Virus record (IMG/VR): IMGVR_UViG_3300034106_001777
Coordinates: 1 to 45,405 of that record
Reading direction: 5' to 3' (one strand)
Length of the DNA stretch: 45,405 bases
DNA from: a virus
Under the pieces are notes generated by a model. The model was not told where the DNA came from, ran no database searches, and saw only the letters and a list, made by a program, of their open reading frames with translations. The translations under genes and the position numbers were made by a program. Below, piece by piece: positions 8,000 through 15,152 of the stretch (the stretch's first letter is position 1; the number at the start of each line of letters is the position of its first letter).

Positions 8000-8420
8000 G
8001 TATTCAGAAGTAAAGAAATTGTTCTGGTTGATCCTAGGTATCGTGCTGTTAGGCATTGCATACCTAGGTATCATACTTCCTGGTATTCCATGGAGTACGC
8101 CAGCAGTTCTTGCTGCTATCTGTTTTGCAAAGTCAAGCAACCGAATGCACGCTTGGATCTATAACCATCGTGTGTTCGGTCCTTTTCTGACCAATTGGAA
8201 TGAAAAGAAAGTCTTTCCTACGAAAGCAAAGTACCTTATGATAGGAACGATGTCGGTATCACTTCTTATGTTGTGGATCGCTACTCAGAACATCAACGCC
8301 GTTATGTGGTCTGCATTGTTTATGTTCTTCGTAGCAGTGTGGGGATGGAGATATCCAGGAAGTGTAGAAGAACACGATCAAAGAGTTAAAGAGGGTAAGA
8401 AGATAGCATGGCTGAAATAG
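7992..8420 (+). CDS. DUF454 (YbaN-like) inner-membrane protein
   Basis: 142 residues, GTG start at 7992 overlapping the preceding gene by 8 bases. Family marks are LGIILPGIPWSTPAVLAAICFAKSS near the N-terminus and a RMHAWIYNHRVFGPFL stretch. About four membrane helices (residues 10-30, 33-50, 78-95, 98-116). DUF454 proteins are conserved bacterial inner-membrane proteins of unknown role. It sits in the lysis-like group and may have come from a host ybaN-type gene. Confidence 0.8.
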   Translation: MSKYSEVKKLFWLILGIVLLGIAYLGIILPGIPWSTPAVLAAICFAKSSNRMHAWIYNHRVFGPFLTNWNEKKVFPTKAKYLMIGTMSVSLLMLWIATQNINAVMWSALFMFFVAVWGWRYPGSVEEHDQRVKEGKKIAWLK

Positions 8421-8593
8421 AATTTGTACCGACCATCACTCCAGAAGAGTGGAAAGAATACGAGCAAAAGAGAGCTCAAATGATCGTGGATAATCCTGGG
8501 TACGAACCAGAGAATGACTATATGAAGGACTCGCTCAAGGCAGGCGAACTTCCAGAAAACGTTATGGAGACTCTAAAAAAGTCTTTATCATAA
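8408..8593 (+). CDS. small acidic protein of unknown function
   Basis: 61 residues, Glu/Pro-rich (TPEEWKEYEQKRAQM, GYEPENDYMKDS), no membrane segment, no family recognised. It starts 13 bases inside the DUF454 gene and is the last gene before the promoter at 8604. Confidence 0.65.
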   Translation: MAEIEFVPTITPEEWKEYEQKRAQMIVDNPGYEPENDYMKDSLKAGELPENVMETLKKSLS

Positions 8594-8603
8594 CACTTTT
8601 CTA

Positions 8604-8632
8604 TTTACATTCGTTTAGAATCAGTGTAGATT
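8604..8632 (+). promoter_or_regulatory. sigma70-like promoter of the repeated family
   Basis: TTTACA (8604-8609), spacer TTCGTTTAGAATCAGTG (identical to the consensus spacer), TAGATT (8627-8632). The right half of the inverted repeat seen in other copies is degenerate here. It drives 8663-9013. Confidence 0.75.
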
Positions 8633-8662
8633 GATAATATAAGGAATGGCAAGGAGGCCACC

Positions 8663-9013
8663 ATGATTACCATCTACCAGATCCAACTGACCGACGATCA
8701 GATCATCGCTATCAACGCAGGTCGTGAGGTTGAAGCTTTTACGGTTCGCAACCGAATGCAGTTCGGCTTTGATAAGTCTAAGTTCTCTGAAGCTTATCTG
8801 AAGCACTACGTCAAAGGTTGGGAAATCGATACTACCGACCTGGACGAAGCGTTCGAAGTTTCGAATGGGATTGGTGATCGTTACAAGGGTAAGCGCATCG
8901 GCCGTGCTTATTCCAGTTCTGTCGGTGATATCTTCATCGACGATAGCGGTGATTGCTTCGTCTGCGATACCTTTGGCTTCGTCGCTGTTGGCAAATATCC
9001 GCAGCTGACCTAG
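8663..9013 (+). CDS. phage protein of unknown function
   Basis: 116 residues, soluble, alpha/beta-looking, ending in a compact part with GDIFIDDSGDCFVCDTFGF. No family recognised. The ribosome site GGCAAGGAGG is near consensus. It is the only gene from its promoter: its transcript would end at the hairpin at 9046, inside the oppositely oriented next gene. Confidence 0.7.
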   Translation: MITIYQIQLTDDQIIAINAGREVEAFTVRNRMQFGFDKSKFSEAYLKHYVKGWEIDTTDLDEAFEVSNGIGDRYKGKRIGRAYSSSVGDIFIDDSGDCFVCDTFGFVAVGKYPQLT

Positions 9014-9561
9014 TTCATAGTCATAACTGTTGTGTTCACATCTGTAGGCCATCTTCTAACGGAGATGGCCTTTCTTGCTTCATATACCTTGTAGCTTACT
9101 TCGTTTCCTTGATTTCCACCAAGAATAACATAGTACATCTTTCCTTCGTCGACATAGGAAGTAACAAAGAATCCGACGTGTCCTTGCCACTGTTGCCTTC
9201 CTCTCGGAAACACGACTACATCTCCAGGTCGAGGACTCTCAGTAACTTCTTCACCCCACTTTAAAAAGCTTTTTGCCACGAGAGGATGATTACTGACTGA
9301 CTCGGATCCTGGTATACCCTTTGTGGATAGAATTGAATTTACGAAGGCGGCGCACCACTCGAAACGTGATGGATCCATACCCATTAGACTCTTTAGTTGC
9401 TTTCTGTCTGTTACCTCATGCATGCCTACGTAGTTACTAGCATAGTAAACCACCTTTTCACTATTTTCTTTTGCAAGCTTTTCTTCACGTTTAGCAAGAT
9501 ATTCAGGATTCGTGCAAGCAGTTAAGAATGTTAATATAAATAAAATCATGGTTATTTTCAT
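9010..9561 (-). CDS. lipoprotein with CHAP/NlpC-P60-like amidase domain (TIGR02594 type)
   Basis: 183 residues, the only convincing reverse-strand gene before gp23. The signal peptide ends in a lipobox (FLTAC, Cys16), so it should be lipid-anchored. The domain from residue 40 has the expected order for this papain-like peptidase/amidase group: FEWCAAFVNSILS with the catalytic Cys, PRPGDVVVFPRG, GHVGFFV with the catalytic His, and ILGGNQGNEVS. Such enzymes cut peptide bonds in peptidoglycan. It could aid lysis or modify the wall early in infection. Its last bases carry a + strand terminator. I could not see a promoter for it. Confidence 0.85.
   Translation of the reverse strand: MKITMILFILTFLTACTNPEYLAKREEKLAKENSEKVVYYASNYVGMHEVTDRKQLKSLMGMDPSRFEWCAAFVNSILSTKGIPGSESVSNHPLVAKSFLKWGEEVTESPRPGDVVVFPRGRQQWQGHVGFFVTSYVDEGKMYYVILGGNQGNEVSYKVYEARKAISVRRWPTDVNTTVMTMN
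9046..9076 (+). terminator. + strand terminator inside a reverse-strand gene
   Basis: AGGCCATCT (9046-9054), 8-base loop, AGATGGCCT (9063-9071), then TTCTT. The 9-bp stem ends the 8663-9013 transcript although it lies in the coding 3' end of 9010-9561 on the other strand. There is no T tract on the reverse strand. Confidence 0.7.
9535..9542 (+). promoter_or_regulatory. T4-type late promoter motif before 9579
   Basis: TATAAATA, 37 bases before the ATG at 9579. It overlaps the signal-peptide codons of the reverse-strand lipoprotein gene, so the match could be chance. Confidence 0.4.
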
Positions 9562-9578
9562 ATGAAAGGATTCCCTTG

Positions 9579-9797
9579 ATGTTTACAGCAATGATCATGA
9601 TATGTCTTATCGACAATCCTATAAGCTCAAGTAACTGTATCATACTATCAAATCAAAATATTTTAGAGTCTGAAAGAGAATGCGAAGATGCGATTGCGTC
9701 TTTCGTCAGCAACGAATATTTTCAGACGGCGTACGTTGGCTATGAGCCAAAGAAATATTCGTGTTATCACTGGGATGCTGCGGGTGCAGATTTGTAA
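9579..9797 (+). CDS. small secreted or membrane-anchored protein
   Basis: 72 residues with a hydrophobic N-terminus (MFTAMIMICLID) and four further Cys. The ATG at 9579 has AAGGA about 8 bases upstream and is preferred to the TTG at 9576. The pattern, hydrophobic start, then a Cys in a helix (ECEDAI), then a late Cys, resembles the product of 25726-25893. The two are probably the same kind of small exported phage protein. Function unknown. Confidence 0.6.
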   Translation: MFTAMIMICLIDNPISSSNCIILSNQNILESERECEDAIASFVSNEYFQTAYVGYEPKKYSCYHWDAAGADL

Positions 9798-9814
9798 CTG
9801 CTAGTATTTATCTA

Positions 9815-9843
9815 TTTACAACCCTTTAGTTGTGTGATATTAT
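9815..9843 (+). promoter_or_regulatory. sigma70-like promoter for the Dda helicase gene
   Basis: TTTACA (9815-9820), 17-base spacer, TATTAT (9838-9843). The spacer is unrelated to the repeated promoter family. Confidence 0.65.
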
Positions 9844-9872
9844 GGTTTTGTATGGTAAGATAAGGGGCAGTT

Positions 9873-10973
9873 ATGTGGTCACCACAACAAGAGACCGCAC
9901 TTAAAGCGGTCGATAGATGGTTCTATACGGAATCAAAAAAGAAGCAGGTCTTTCGCATCTTTGGTTATGCTGGCACGGGAAAAACTACACTGGCCACACA
10001 CTTCGCTCAAAACATTGACGGTCTCGTCTTGTTTGCGGCATTCACCGGTAAAGCTGCGCTCGTAATGAGAAAGCGTGGTTGCGAAGGTGCAAGAACCATC
10101 CACAGTCTAATCTATATCGCCGAACCGGACAAAAAGACGGGCGAGGTTTGGTGGCGTCTGAATAAAGAGAGCATGCTCAAGGAAGCATCTCTTTTGATCA
10201 TTGACGAGTGTTCGATGGTTGACGAAGAACTGGCGAAGGATCTTCTTTCGTTTGGAGTTCCTGTCTTGGTTCTAGGAGATCCGGCTCAGCTGCCTCCAGT
10301 CTCAGGAGCTGGTTTCTTCACAGAAGCAAAGCCTGACGTTATGTTGACTGAGATCCATCGTCAAGCACAAGACAATCCAATCGTCTATCTTGCGTCTCAG
10401 GTTCGCCAAGGAATTCAACCAGACATTGGTGACTACGGAGATTCTCGTATCGTTTCGAAGGTGTCCTCGACTGATGCACTCGAGGCGAGCCAGATCCTCG
10501 TAGGAAGGAATGCGACTCGTGACACGATGAACTTAAAGGTTCGCAAACTTCTAAAGATCTATGATGAGTATCCAATCAAAGGAGAAAAACTCATCTGCCT
10601 TCGTAACGATCGCGATCGAGCAATCTTTAACGGCGGTATGTTTAATGTGGATCGTGTCTTTGAGTCAAAGTATAAGACTAGCTTTCTGAATATGAGTCTC
10701 AATCCAGAAGACGACGACACGAGTCTTCCTGTGATGGTAAAGGTTCATAAGAGCTTCTTTAGTTCAGAAGTTGCAGTTCCAGATTGGAAGTTCTTAAAAG
10801 GAAGTCAAGAGTTCGACTTTGGATACGCGATCACGTGTCATAAGTCGCAGGGTTCGCAGTGGGAAAATGTTCTCATATATGACGAGTCTTGGTGTTTCCG
10901 AGACGACTGGCAAAGGTGGTTGTATACTGCAATCACTCGAGCTTCTGAAAAAATTACTCTAGTCAAATCGTAA
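9873..10973 (+). CDS. dda: Dda-like SF1 DNA helicase
   Basis: 366 residues (T4 Dda has 439). Motifs run in SF1B order: Walker A GYAGTGKT (31-38), GKAALVMR (motif Ia region), LLIIDECSMVD (Walker B), GDPAQLPPVSG (motif III), ITCHKSQGSQWE (motif V) and YTAITRAS (motif VI). A 5'-to-3' helicase that helps early replication and fork restart in T4. It is shorter than T4 Dda, so the tower or hook insertions may be reduced. It opens an operon continuing into the small genes at 10985 and 11160 and the phosphoesterase at 11372. Confidence 0.92.
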   Translation: MWSPQQETALKAVDRWFYTESKKKQVFRIFGYAGTGKTTLATHFAQNIDGLVLFAAFTGKAALVMRKRGCEGARTIHSLIYIAEPDKKTGEVWWRLNKESMLKEASLLIIDECSMVDEELAKDLLSFGVPVLVLGDPAQLPPVSGAGFFTEAKPDVMLTEIHRQAQDNPIVYLASQVRQGIQPDIGDYGDSRIVSKVSSTDALEASQILVGRNATRDTMNLKVRKLLKIYDEYPIKGEKLICLRNDRDRAIFNGGMFNVDRVFESKYKTSFLNMSLNPEDDDTSLPVMVKVHKSFFSSEVAVPDWKFLKGSQEFDFGYAITCHKSQGSQWENVLIYDESWCFRDDWQRWLYTAITRASEKITLVKS

Positions 10974-10984
10974 GGAGAAGAGAC

Positions 10985-11158
10985 ATGTATATCAAAAAAC
11001 TGAAAGACATCATGTGGGTTGAAGGTGATAATATGAACACTCAGCAGTACGAACCTATGGCAATCCATGAACAAGAGCCGACGATTGCTGAGTTGTTCGA
11101 AGACGTGTTGCGTCGTCTCGATGTTATCGAAGAAAAGATTAACCAGATAAAGGTGTAA
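10985..11158 (+). CDS. small protein of unknown function
   Basis: 57 residues. A Met-rich N-terminal half and a helical acidic end (LRRLDVIEEKINQIKV) with coiled-coil character. Excellent ribosome site (AAGGAGAAG), 11 bases after dda and 1 base before the next ATG. No family recognised. Confidence 0.65.
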   Translation: MYIKKLKDIMWVEGDNMNTQQYEPMAIHEQEPTIAELFEDVLRRLDVIEEKINQIKV

Positions 11159-11159
11159 G

Positions 11160-11375
11160 ATGGCATACGCAACAATTGACATAAGCCTAAGAGAATTCGA
11201 TGACGATGACTTGATCGATGAAATCGAAGATCGTGGGTATCGAGTCGTTGAAGATGATGAGTTTGTTCCTGGTGATTTGATTCCAGAAGAGGTTGACTTT
11301 ATCCTAGCAACGTTTTCAACCCATGCGCCTGGAACGATGGGCTACCACATTTATGAGAAGATGAGGAAACGATGA
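11160..11375 (+). CDS. small acidic protein
   Basis: 71 residues, very acidic at the N-terminus (REFDDDDLIDEIEDRGY), with a helix-like C-terminal half. The charge and the DDDDLIDEIEDRGY pattern recall short regulatory or DNA-mimic proteins of phages, but no family is assigned. It overlaps the phosphoesterase gene by 4 bases. Confidence 0.65.
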   Translation: MAYATIDISLREFDDDDLIDEIEDRGYRVVEDDEFVPGDLIPEEVDFILATFSTHAPGTMGYHIYEKMRKR

Positions 11376-12022
11376 CACTTACACGACTGATTGGCGATAT
11401 CCACGGCCAGATGGCTGAATACAAAGTATATGGCATTAATAATTTCGAAGGTCCTACGATTCAGATCGGTGACTTTGGCGTAGGCTTTGGTCAGTCGGAC
11501 TATTGGCACGAGAGTATCAATAGCTTTCATTCTGATGGCACTCACCGCTTCATCCGTGGCAACCACGACAACCCTGCTAAGTGCAAAGAGATGGTTGGCT
11601 GGATCAAGGACGGCACTGTAGAGAACGATGTGATGTTCATCGGTGGTGCATGGAGCATTGATAACCCTGATGCTCCTCCTGGCTGGTACAAACGTACTAA
11701 GGATCTTGACTGGTGGGAAGACGAAGAGTGTTCGGATGAACAGTTTGACTTGATGTTAGATACATATCTGGCAGTCAAGCCTCGGATTATGATTACTCAC
11801 GACTGCCCGCATAACATCGCCACTGAAATGTTCTGGAACACCGGATTTCTAAAAGGACCTCGATACAACACTCGAACTGGCGACTTCTTGCAGAAACTAT
11901 TCGAGCTTCATCAACCGGAAAGTTGGTATTTTGGTCATTGGCACAATACGATGCAATATAAATCTGGAAGAACCCTGTTTCATTGTATAGGAATATACGA
12001 TCACGTGGACGTTGAACTCTAA
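11372..12022 (+). CDS. calcineurin-like metallophosphoesterase
   Basis: 216 residues. All metal-binding motifs are present in order: GDIHG (8-12), GDFG, RGNHDN, THDCPHN and FGHWHN. The fold hydrolyses phosphate mono- or diesters with two metal ions. It resembles phage and bacterial Ser/Thr phosphatase-like and cyclic-nucleotide phosphodiesterase-like members, so the substrate cannot be named. It is unrelated in detail to the PlcP-like enzyme at 18567. Transcribed from the dda promoter, with the next gene set starting from the promoter at 12030. Confidence 0.85.
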   Translation: MTLTRLIGDIHGQMAEYKVYGINNFEGPTIQIGDFGVGFGQSDYWHESINSFHSDGTHRFIRGNHDNPAKCKEMVGWIKDGTVENDVMFIGGAWSIDNPDAPPGWYKRTKDLDWWEDEECSDEQFDLMLDTYLAVKPRIMITHDCPHNIATEMFWNTGFLKGPRYNTRTGDFLQKLFELHQPESWYFGHWHNTMQYKSGRTLFHCIGIYDHVDVEL

Positions 12023-12029
12023 AAAGTTG

Positions 12030-12058
12030 TTTACATTCGTTGCGAAATGGTTTATACT
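12030..12058 (+). promoter_or_regulatory. sigma70-like promoter of the small-gene cluster
   Basis: TTTACA (12030-12035), 17-base spacer starting TTCGTT, TATACT (12053-12058). The leader AAGGAACGAGAGGAACC matches that of the repeated promoter family, but the -10 inverted repeat is missing. Confidence 0.75.
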
Positions 12059-12087
12059 GATTCTATAAGGAACGAGAGGAACCTATC

Positions 12088-12291
12088 ATGACTGATCGTG
12101 TTTTTGAAGATGATCGTAGTTTTGAAGTCTCTGGTGGTGGCCGCAGCGTAGAAGCCTATGTGTTTGCGGGTGGTGATATTATGATCACTACGAATGAAGA
12201 CAACGGTTGGGATAGTCAACGAGCCAGCTTTACTATGACTGCAGAAGAAGCTACAGCTATGAAGAACTTCTTGATCAAGCAAGGGTACTGA
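12088..12291 (+). CDS. small protein of unknown function
   Basis: 67 residues, beta-rich with repeated Gly (SGGGRSVEAYVFAGGDIMI) and a short C-terminal helix. Well-placed AGAGGAAC ribosome site; first gene behind the promoter at 12030. No family recognised. Confidence 0.65.
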   Translation: MTDRVFEDDRSFEVSGGGRSVEAYVFAGGDIMITTNEDNGWDSQRASFTMTAEEATAMKNFLIKQGY

Positions 12292-12292
12292 G

Positions 12293-12538
12293 ATGATGTA
12301 TAGTATTATTGGACATACTCCTGTCACTGTAGAACAGGTTAAGCAATGGCGTAAGCAAGGAACCGATAAAGAAGTTCCTATGATGGTCGCAAGACATAAC
12401 GCACAAGTATCAAATCTGCTTGACGAATTGAATGATATTCGTTTTACGCGAGTGACCGACGTTGACGACGTGAACAATAAGATTGATAAACTAATCGAAA
12501 TACTCATTCGTGGAGTCAATTTCAAGGATGGATGGTGA
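12293..12538 (+). CDS. small helical protein of unknown function
   Basis: 81 residues (two adjacent ATGs, 12293 and 12296; either may be used). Its centre (VEQVKQWRKQGTDKEVPMM, then NAQVSNLLDELNDIRF) is helical and charged. One base after the preceding stop; its 3' end overlaps the SLOG gene. Confidence 0.65.
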   Translation: MMYSIIGHTPVTVEQVKQWRKQGTDKEVPMMVARHNAQVSNLLDELNDIRFTRVTDVDDVNNKIDKLIEILIRGVNFKDGW

Positions 12539-12902
12539 TGAGTTCCGAGTCCTCGTCTGCGGAGGCAGAGACTATTCAGACTCCGTTCGACTTAGAAGAG
12601 TACTTGACGCAGTACATGAAGGAGTCCGGAATGCAGAAAAAGTTCTGGTCATCATTCATGGAAACGCACGAGGGGCGGATCTTCTCGCAGATCAATACGC
12701 AAGAGAGAGATCGCTTAAGGTTCTATCATTTCCTGCAGACTGGGCAAATCATGGAAGATCTGCAGGACCAATTCGCAATAAATTAATGTTGACATCTGGG
12801 CAACCGCATGTTATAATAGCTTTTAGAGGTGGTAAAGGTACCGCTGATATGATTCGACAAGGAAAGAAAGCTGGAATTCCAGTATATGAGGTGAAGGAAT
12901 GA
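12528..12902 (+). CDS. SLOG-family (DUF2493, YspA-like) nucleotide-binding protein
   Basis: About 124 residues from the ATG at 12528 (a GTG at 12510 is also in frame; neither start has a good ribosome site). The fold signature is clear: a Rossmann-like start RVLVCGGRDYSD, the ligand loop IIHGNARGADLLA, and WANHGRSAGPIRNKLM with the conserved GP-RN. SLOG proteins bind nucleotides or nucleotide sugars and appear in DprA, LOG and bacterial stress or anti-phage signalling. Its phage role is unknown; reading or degrading a host nucleotide signal is one possibility. A consensus promoter lies inside its 3' half (12789-12817). Confidence 0.75.
   Translation: MDGDEFRVLVCGGRDYSDSVRLRRVLDAVHEGVRNAEKVLVIIHGNARGADLLADQYARERSLKVLSFPADWANHGRSAGPIRNKLMLTSGQPHVIIAFRGGKGTADMIRQGKKAGIPVYEVKE
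12789..12817 (+). promoter_or_regulatory. perfect-consensus sigma70 promoter inside the SLOG gene
   Basis: TTGACA (12789-12794), exactly 17 bases, TATAAT (12812-12817). Both hexamers match the consensus completely, though they lie in coding sequence. It would drive 12899 and the chain of small genes after it. Confidence 0.6.
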
Positions 12903-13063
12903 TTCGTCTAATTCAACTACTCTTCTTTGGTCATATCCATAAGTGGAAGATCATTGATAAACTTAGAGTTGATTATGAAACCGACTTTTCAAAAGGGTCG
13001 TGTGATCGCTATACGTTGCAGTGCGATCACTGCGGCAATATTAAAGTAAAGGATGCTAAATGA
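12899..13063 (+). CDS. small zinc-finger protein, DUF1660-like
   Basis: 54 residues, linked by ATGA overlaps on both sides. A hydrophobic/basic start (LIQLLFFGHIHKWKI) and a CDHCGNIK knuckle at the C-terminus, with a further Cys before it, resemble the short phage proteins called DUF1660. Probably zinc-binding. Function unknown. Confidence 0.65.
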   Translation: MIRLIQLLFFGHIHKWKIIDKLRVDYETDFSKGSCDRYTLQCDHCGNIKVKDAK

Positions 13064-13347
13064 TGATCGACAATCGTAATTTTGAACGTCTTACGTTTGA
13101 ACTCGAACAAGCTGCCCGTGACTACACGAAGGCTCAGAATGAGATTAAAAAGATCAAGGAAAATGCTCTCAACCGCATCAGAGAAGTTGGTACTGATGGT
13201 TTTGAGACGAAAGAAATCCTTGATAAAATGATTGAAGAAGTGACTGACTGGGAAAACACGATTCACTGGGCTCAAGACACGTTCCGCAAGGCGAAAGACA
13301 AGATGCTGGATATGATTCGTAACATCGAGTTGCCAAGGAACTATTAA
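13060..13347 (+). CDS. helical coiled-coil protein
   Basis: 95 residues, nearly all predicted helix, alternating charges (FELEQAARDYTKAQNEIKKI) and a second helix WENTIHWAQDTFRKAKDKM. No membrane segment and no family recognised. ATGA overlap with the preceding gene, and it shares one base with the next. Confidence 0.65.
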   Translation: MMIDNRNFERLTFELEQAARDYTKAQNEIKKIKENALNRIREVGTDGFETKEILDKMIEEVTDWENTIHWAQDTFRKAKDKMLDMIRNIELPRNY

Positions 13348-13676
13348 TGAGAAACTATTTTCCTGATAACTGGGTCGTGATCAAATTCAAAGGTGATGAT
13401 CCTCACTATCGTGTTCTTGCTGGTTGGTCCGGCGGTTACACCACTGGTGACTCTTGGCGTATGAACAGTGGTATTGTTCGAGTCACCGAGGACAAACACT
13501 GCTTCAACTTCTATGGTTCCACTGGTTCTTGCTACCAGTGCCGCAAGACTTCGTATTGCCTTCGTATGAACAATGCTCATATCTGGTCGCGGCTACAAGA
13601 TGAATATGGAGGCGAAGTTGAAATGATGCCAGAAGATACGGACTGGATGAATATGGATTGGATCATCGAAAAATGA
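13347..13676 (+). CDS. conserved phage protein with a Cys cluster
   Basis: 109 residues. The middle has a Cys group (CFNFYGSTGSCYQCRKTSYC) that could bind zinc. The start NWVVIKFKGDDPHYRVLAGWSGGY, with its GW-GGY turn, is a pattern I associate with small proteins shared by many unrelated tailed phages. Function unknown. Overlaps its neighbours by 1 and 4 bases. Confidence 0.7.
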   Translation: MRNYFPDNWVVIKFKGDDPHYRVLAGWSGGYTTGDSWRMNSGIVRVTEDKHCFNFYGSTGSCYQCRKTSYCLRMNNAHIWSRLQDEYGGEVEMMPEDTDWMNMDWIIEK

Positions 13677-13927
13677 AACAGTATCCTTGGAAGTTCAAAC
13701 TAGAACGGGATGGTATTGAGTGGTGGCAGAGTGATGTAACTCTTGGTACTGACCATTACTTCTATTATTTTAAGTGGGATTGGATTAGTAAGACTGGAAG
13801 AGAGGCACGAAAAAAGTTAAAGTGGAAGATCTTTGGTATTAATCGGTTTTGGCATGATGGACCACATGCTCAACTTGACTTATACTTCTTCTGTTTTTAT
13901 TGGTCTACTCCGTGGACAAAGTCGTAA
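13673..13927 (+). CDS. small aromatic-rich protein
   Basis: 84 residues from the ATGA overlap at 13673; an upstream in-frame ATG at 13658 lies inside the preceding gene and has no ribosome site. Very rich in Trp, Tyr and Phe (HYFYYFKWDWISK, LYFFCFYWSTPW) with basic stretches. It may associate with the membrane, but there is no clean transmembrane helix. No family recognised. Confidence 0.55.
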   Translation: MKQYPWKFKLERDGIEWWQSDVTLGTDHYFYYFKWDWISKTGREARKKLKWKIFGINRFWHDGPHAQLDLYFFCFYWSTPWTKS

Positions 13928-13937
13928 AGGAAACCGA

Positions 13938-14309
13938 ATGAAACTAATTGAAAATCTCAAGGCTGTAGAAACCGGCAATCGTCGGCATATCTTCGAACCT
14001 CTTCATTCGATTAAGCTAACTTTTGACAAAGACCCAATTGACCACCGCTCCAGATTTGCTAGAGAATATGCAATCATTGTCACTATTGGTACTAATGAAT
14101 GGATTGCAGAAGATCTAATTCGAGCATCAGATGGTGAAGTGATCACGCATGCAGTCGAGAATATGAAACACGCAATCATTGAACATGTGTATGGCGAACT
14201 GCGTAGAGATCTATTTGATTTGCGGATGGAAATGCGTAATGAGATGAATTACTATAATAGTCCTTCTTTGAAAAAACTTGAAAAGATTATGGAGAAAATT
14301 TCGCTATGA
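13938..14309 (+). CDS. phage protein of unknown function
   Basis: 123 residues from the ATG at 13938, which has AAAGG about 8 bases upstream; the open frame extends further back but without a start signal. The first half is beta-like (SIKLTFDKDPIDH, YAIIVTIGTNEW). The second half is helical with NMKHAIIEHVYGELRRDL. This layout is common in phage accessory regions, with no known role. Confidence 0.65.
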   Translation: MKLIENLKAVETGNRRHIFEPLHSIKLTFDKDPIDHRSRFAREYAIIVTIGTNEWIAEDLIRASDGEVITHAVENMKHAIIEHVYGELRRDLFDLRMEMRNEMNYYNSPSLKKLEKIMEKISL

Positions 14310-14473
14310 AACTACTTGATTATACGGTAGAGATTCTTGTTGCAATTGTTGCAATCTTCTTCTTGTGGGGAGTTGGGTATATGATTCTGACTACTGAAGA
14401 ACAAACAAGAGAGTTCAAGAAGCAATGCATTGAAAGTGGCATGCAATATATTAGTGGGAGCTGTGTGAAATGA
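14306..14473 (+). CDS. small single-pass membrane protein
   Basis: 55 residues. One hydrophobic helix (about residues 7-28, ILVAIVAIFFLWGVGYMIL), then a charged tail with two Cys. ATGA overlaps at both ends, so translation is coupled. Confidence 0.65.
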   Translation: MKLLDYTVEILVAIVAIFFLWGVGYMILTTEEQTREFKKQCIESGMQYISGSCVK

Positions 14474-14898
14474 AACCATTTAAAGTAAATCGTGACTCTT
14501 GGCACTATAAACTGAATCAACACTTCTTTAACGAACGTGGTGATAACGAATGGTATATGCGAGACACTTGGGAGCAAAAGCACAATAACTTCTGCGCATA
14601 CTGGCGAGTGACTATGTTTCGTTTAGTGGCCGCAGCGGCCGGCACGGCCGGTATTCTATCGTTCCTTTTCGTTATTGGTGTAGTTGCCTATCAAAATCCT
14701 TGGGATACTTTTAAGGTTGTAGGTAGCGTAGTTGGTGTAATTTTTGCGTTTGGTACGATAATTGTATGTGGAATGTTCCTCAGCGAGTATTTTGAAAAGC
14801 GTAAATACCAAAACAAAGAAGTTCCAGACTCTCTGTTCGTTGCAAAGTATAAGTCGTACAAGTCTAAGGTCTGCCCAATGGTGGAGTATGATAAATGA
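14470..14898 (+). CDS. membrane protein with two transmembrane helices
   Basis: 142 residues. A 50-residue charged N-terminal part with many aromatic residues, then helices at about 51-73 and 83-105, then a 37-residue cytoplasmic tail. The codons for the first helix contain a short very GC-rich run (about 14628-14652, GGCCG repeats) that stands out from its AT-rich surroundings. Resembles membrane proteins in other phage small-gene clusters; function unknown. Confidence 0.7.
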   Translation: MKPFKVNRDSWHYKLNQHFFNERGDNEWYMRDTWEQKHNNFCAYWRVTMFRLVAAAAGTAGILSFLFVIGVVAYQNPWDTFKVVGSVVGVIFAFGTIIVCGMFLSEYFEKRKYQNKEVPDSLFVAKYKSYKSKVCPMVEYDK

Positions 14899-15152
14899 AA
14901 CTCTATCTAATAGAAAAACCCGGAGACACTAGGGATTGGCCACACCCAACATTTAATCTAGTATATCCAGCACTCGTAGATGGTATTGAAGAAAGAACCA
15001 TAGAACTTGTTGAAGATGAAAACGGCGAAATTTACATAGAACAATACACCAATCAAAAATCTATGAGAGTAACACACTTCAGAGTTTCTGGTTTGGGTCA
15101 AAAGTCAATTCATTCGGACTGGATGAAACGATTTACCGCGGTGCAGAAATGA
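14895..15152 (+). CDS. small protein of unknown function
   Basis: 85 residues, mixed alpha/beta, acidic centre (TIELVEDENGEIYIEQY) and basic C-terminus. No membrane segment or known motif. ATGA overlaps with both neighbours. Confidence 0.6.
   Translation: MKLYLIEKPGDTRDWPHPTFNLVYPALVDGIEERTIELVEDENGEIYIEQYTNQKSMRVTHFRVSGLGQKSIHSDWMKRFTAVQK

Noticed and set aside
12532-12786. 84-codon + strand open frame inside the SLOG gene
   Set aside because: Starts ATGGTGATGAG in another frame, no ribosome site; the overlapping frame has a clear SLOG signature.
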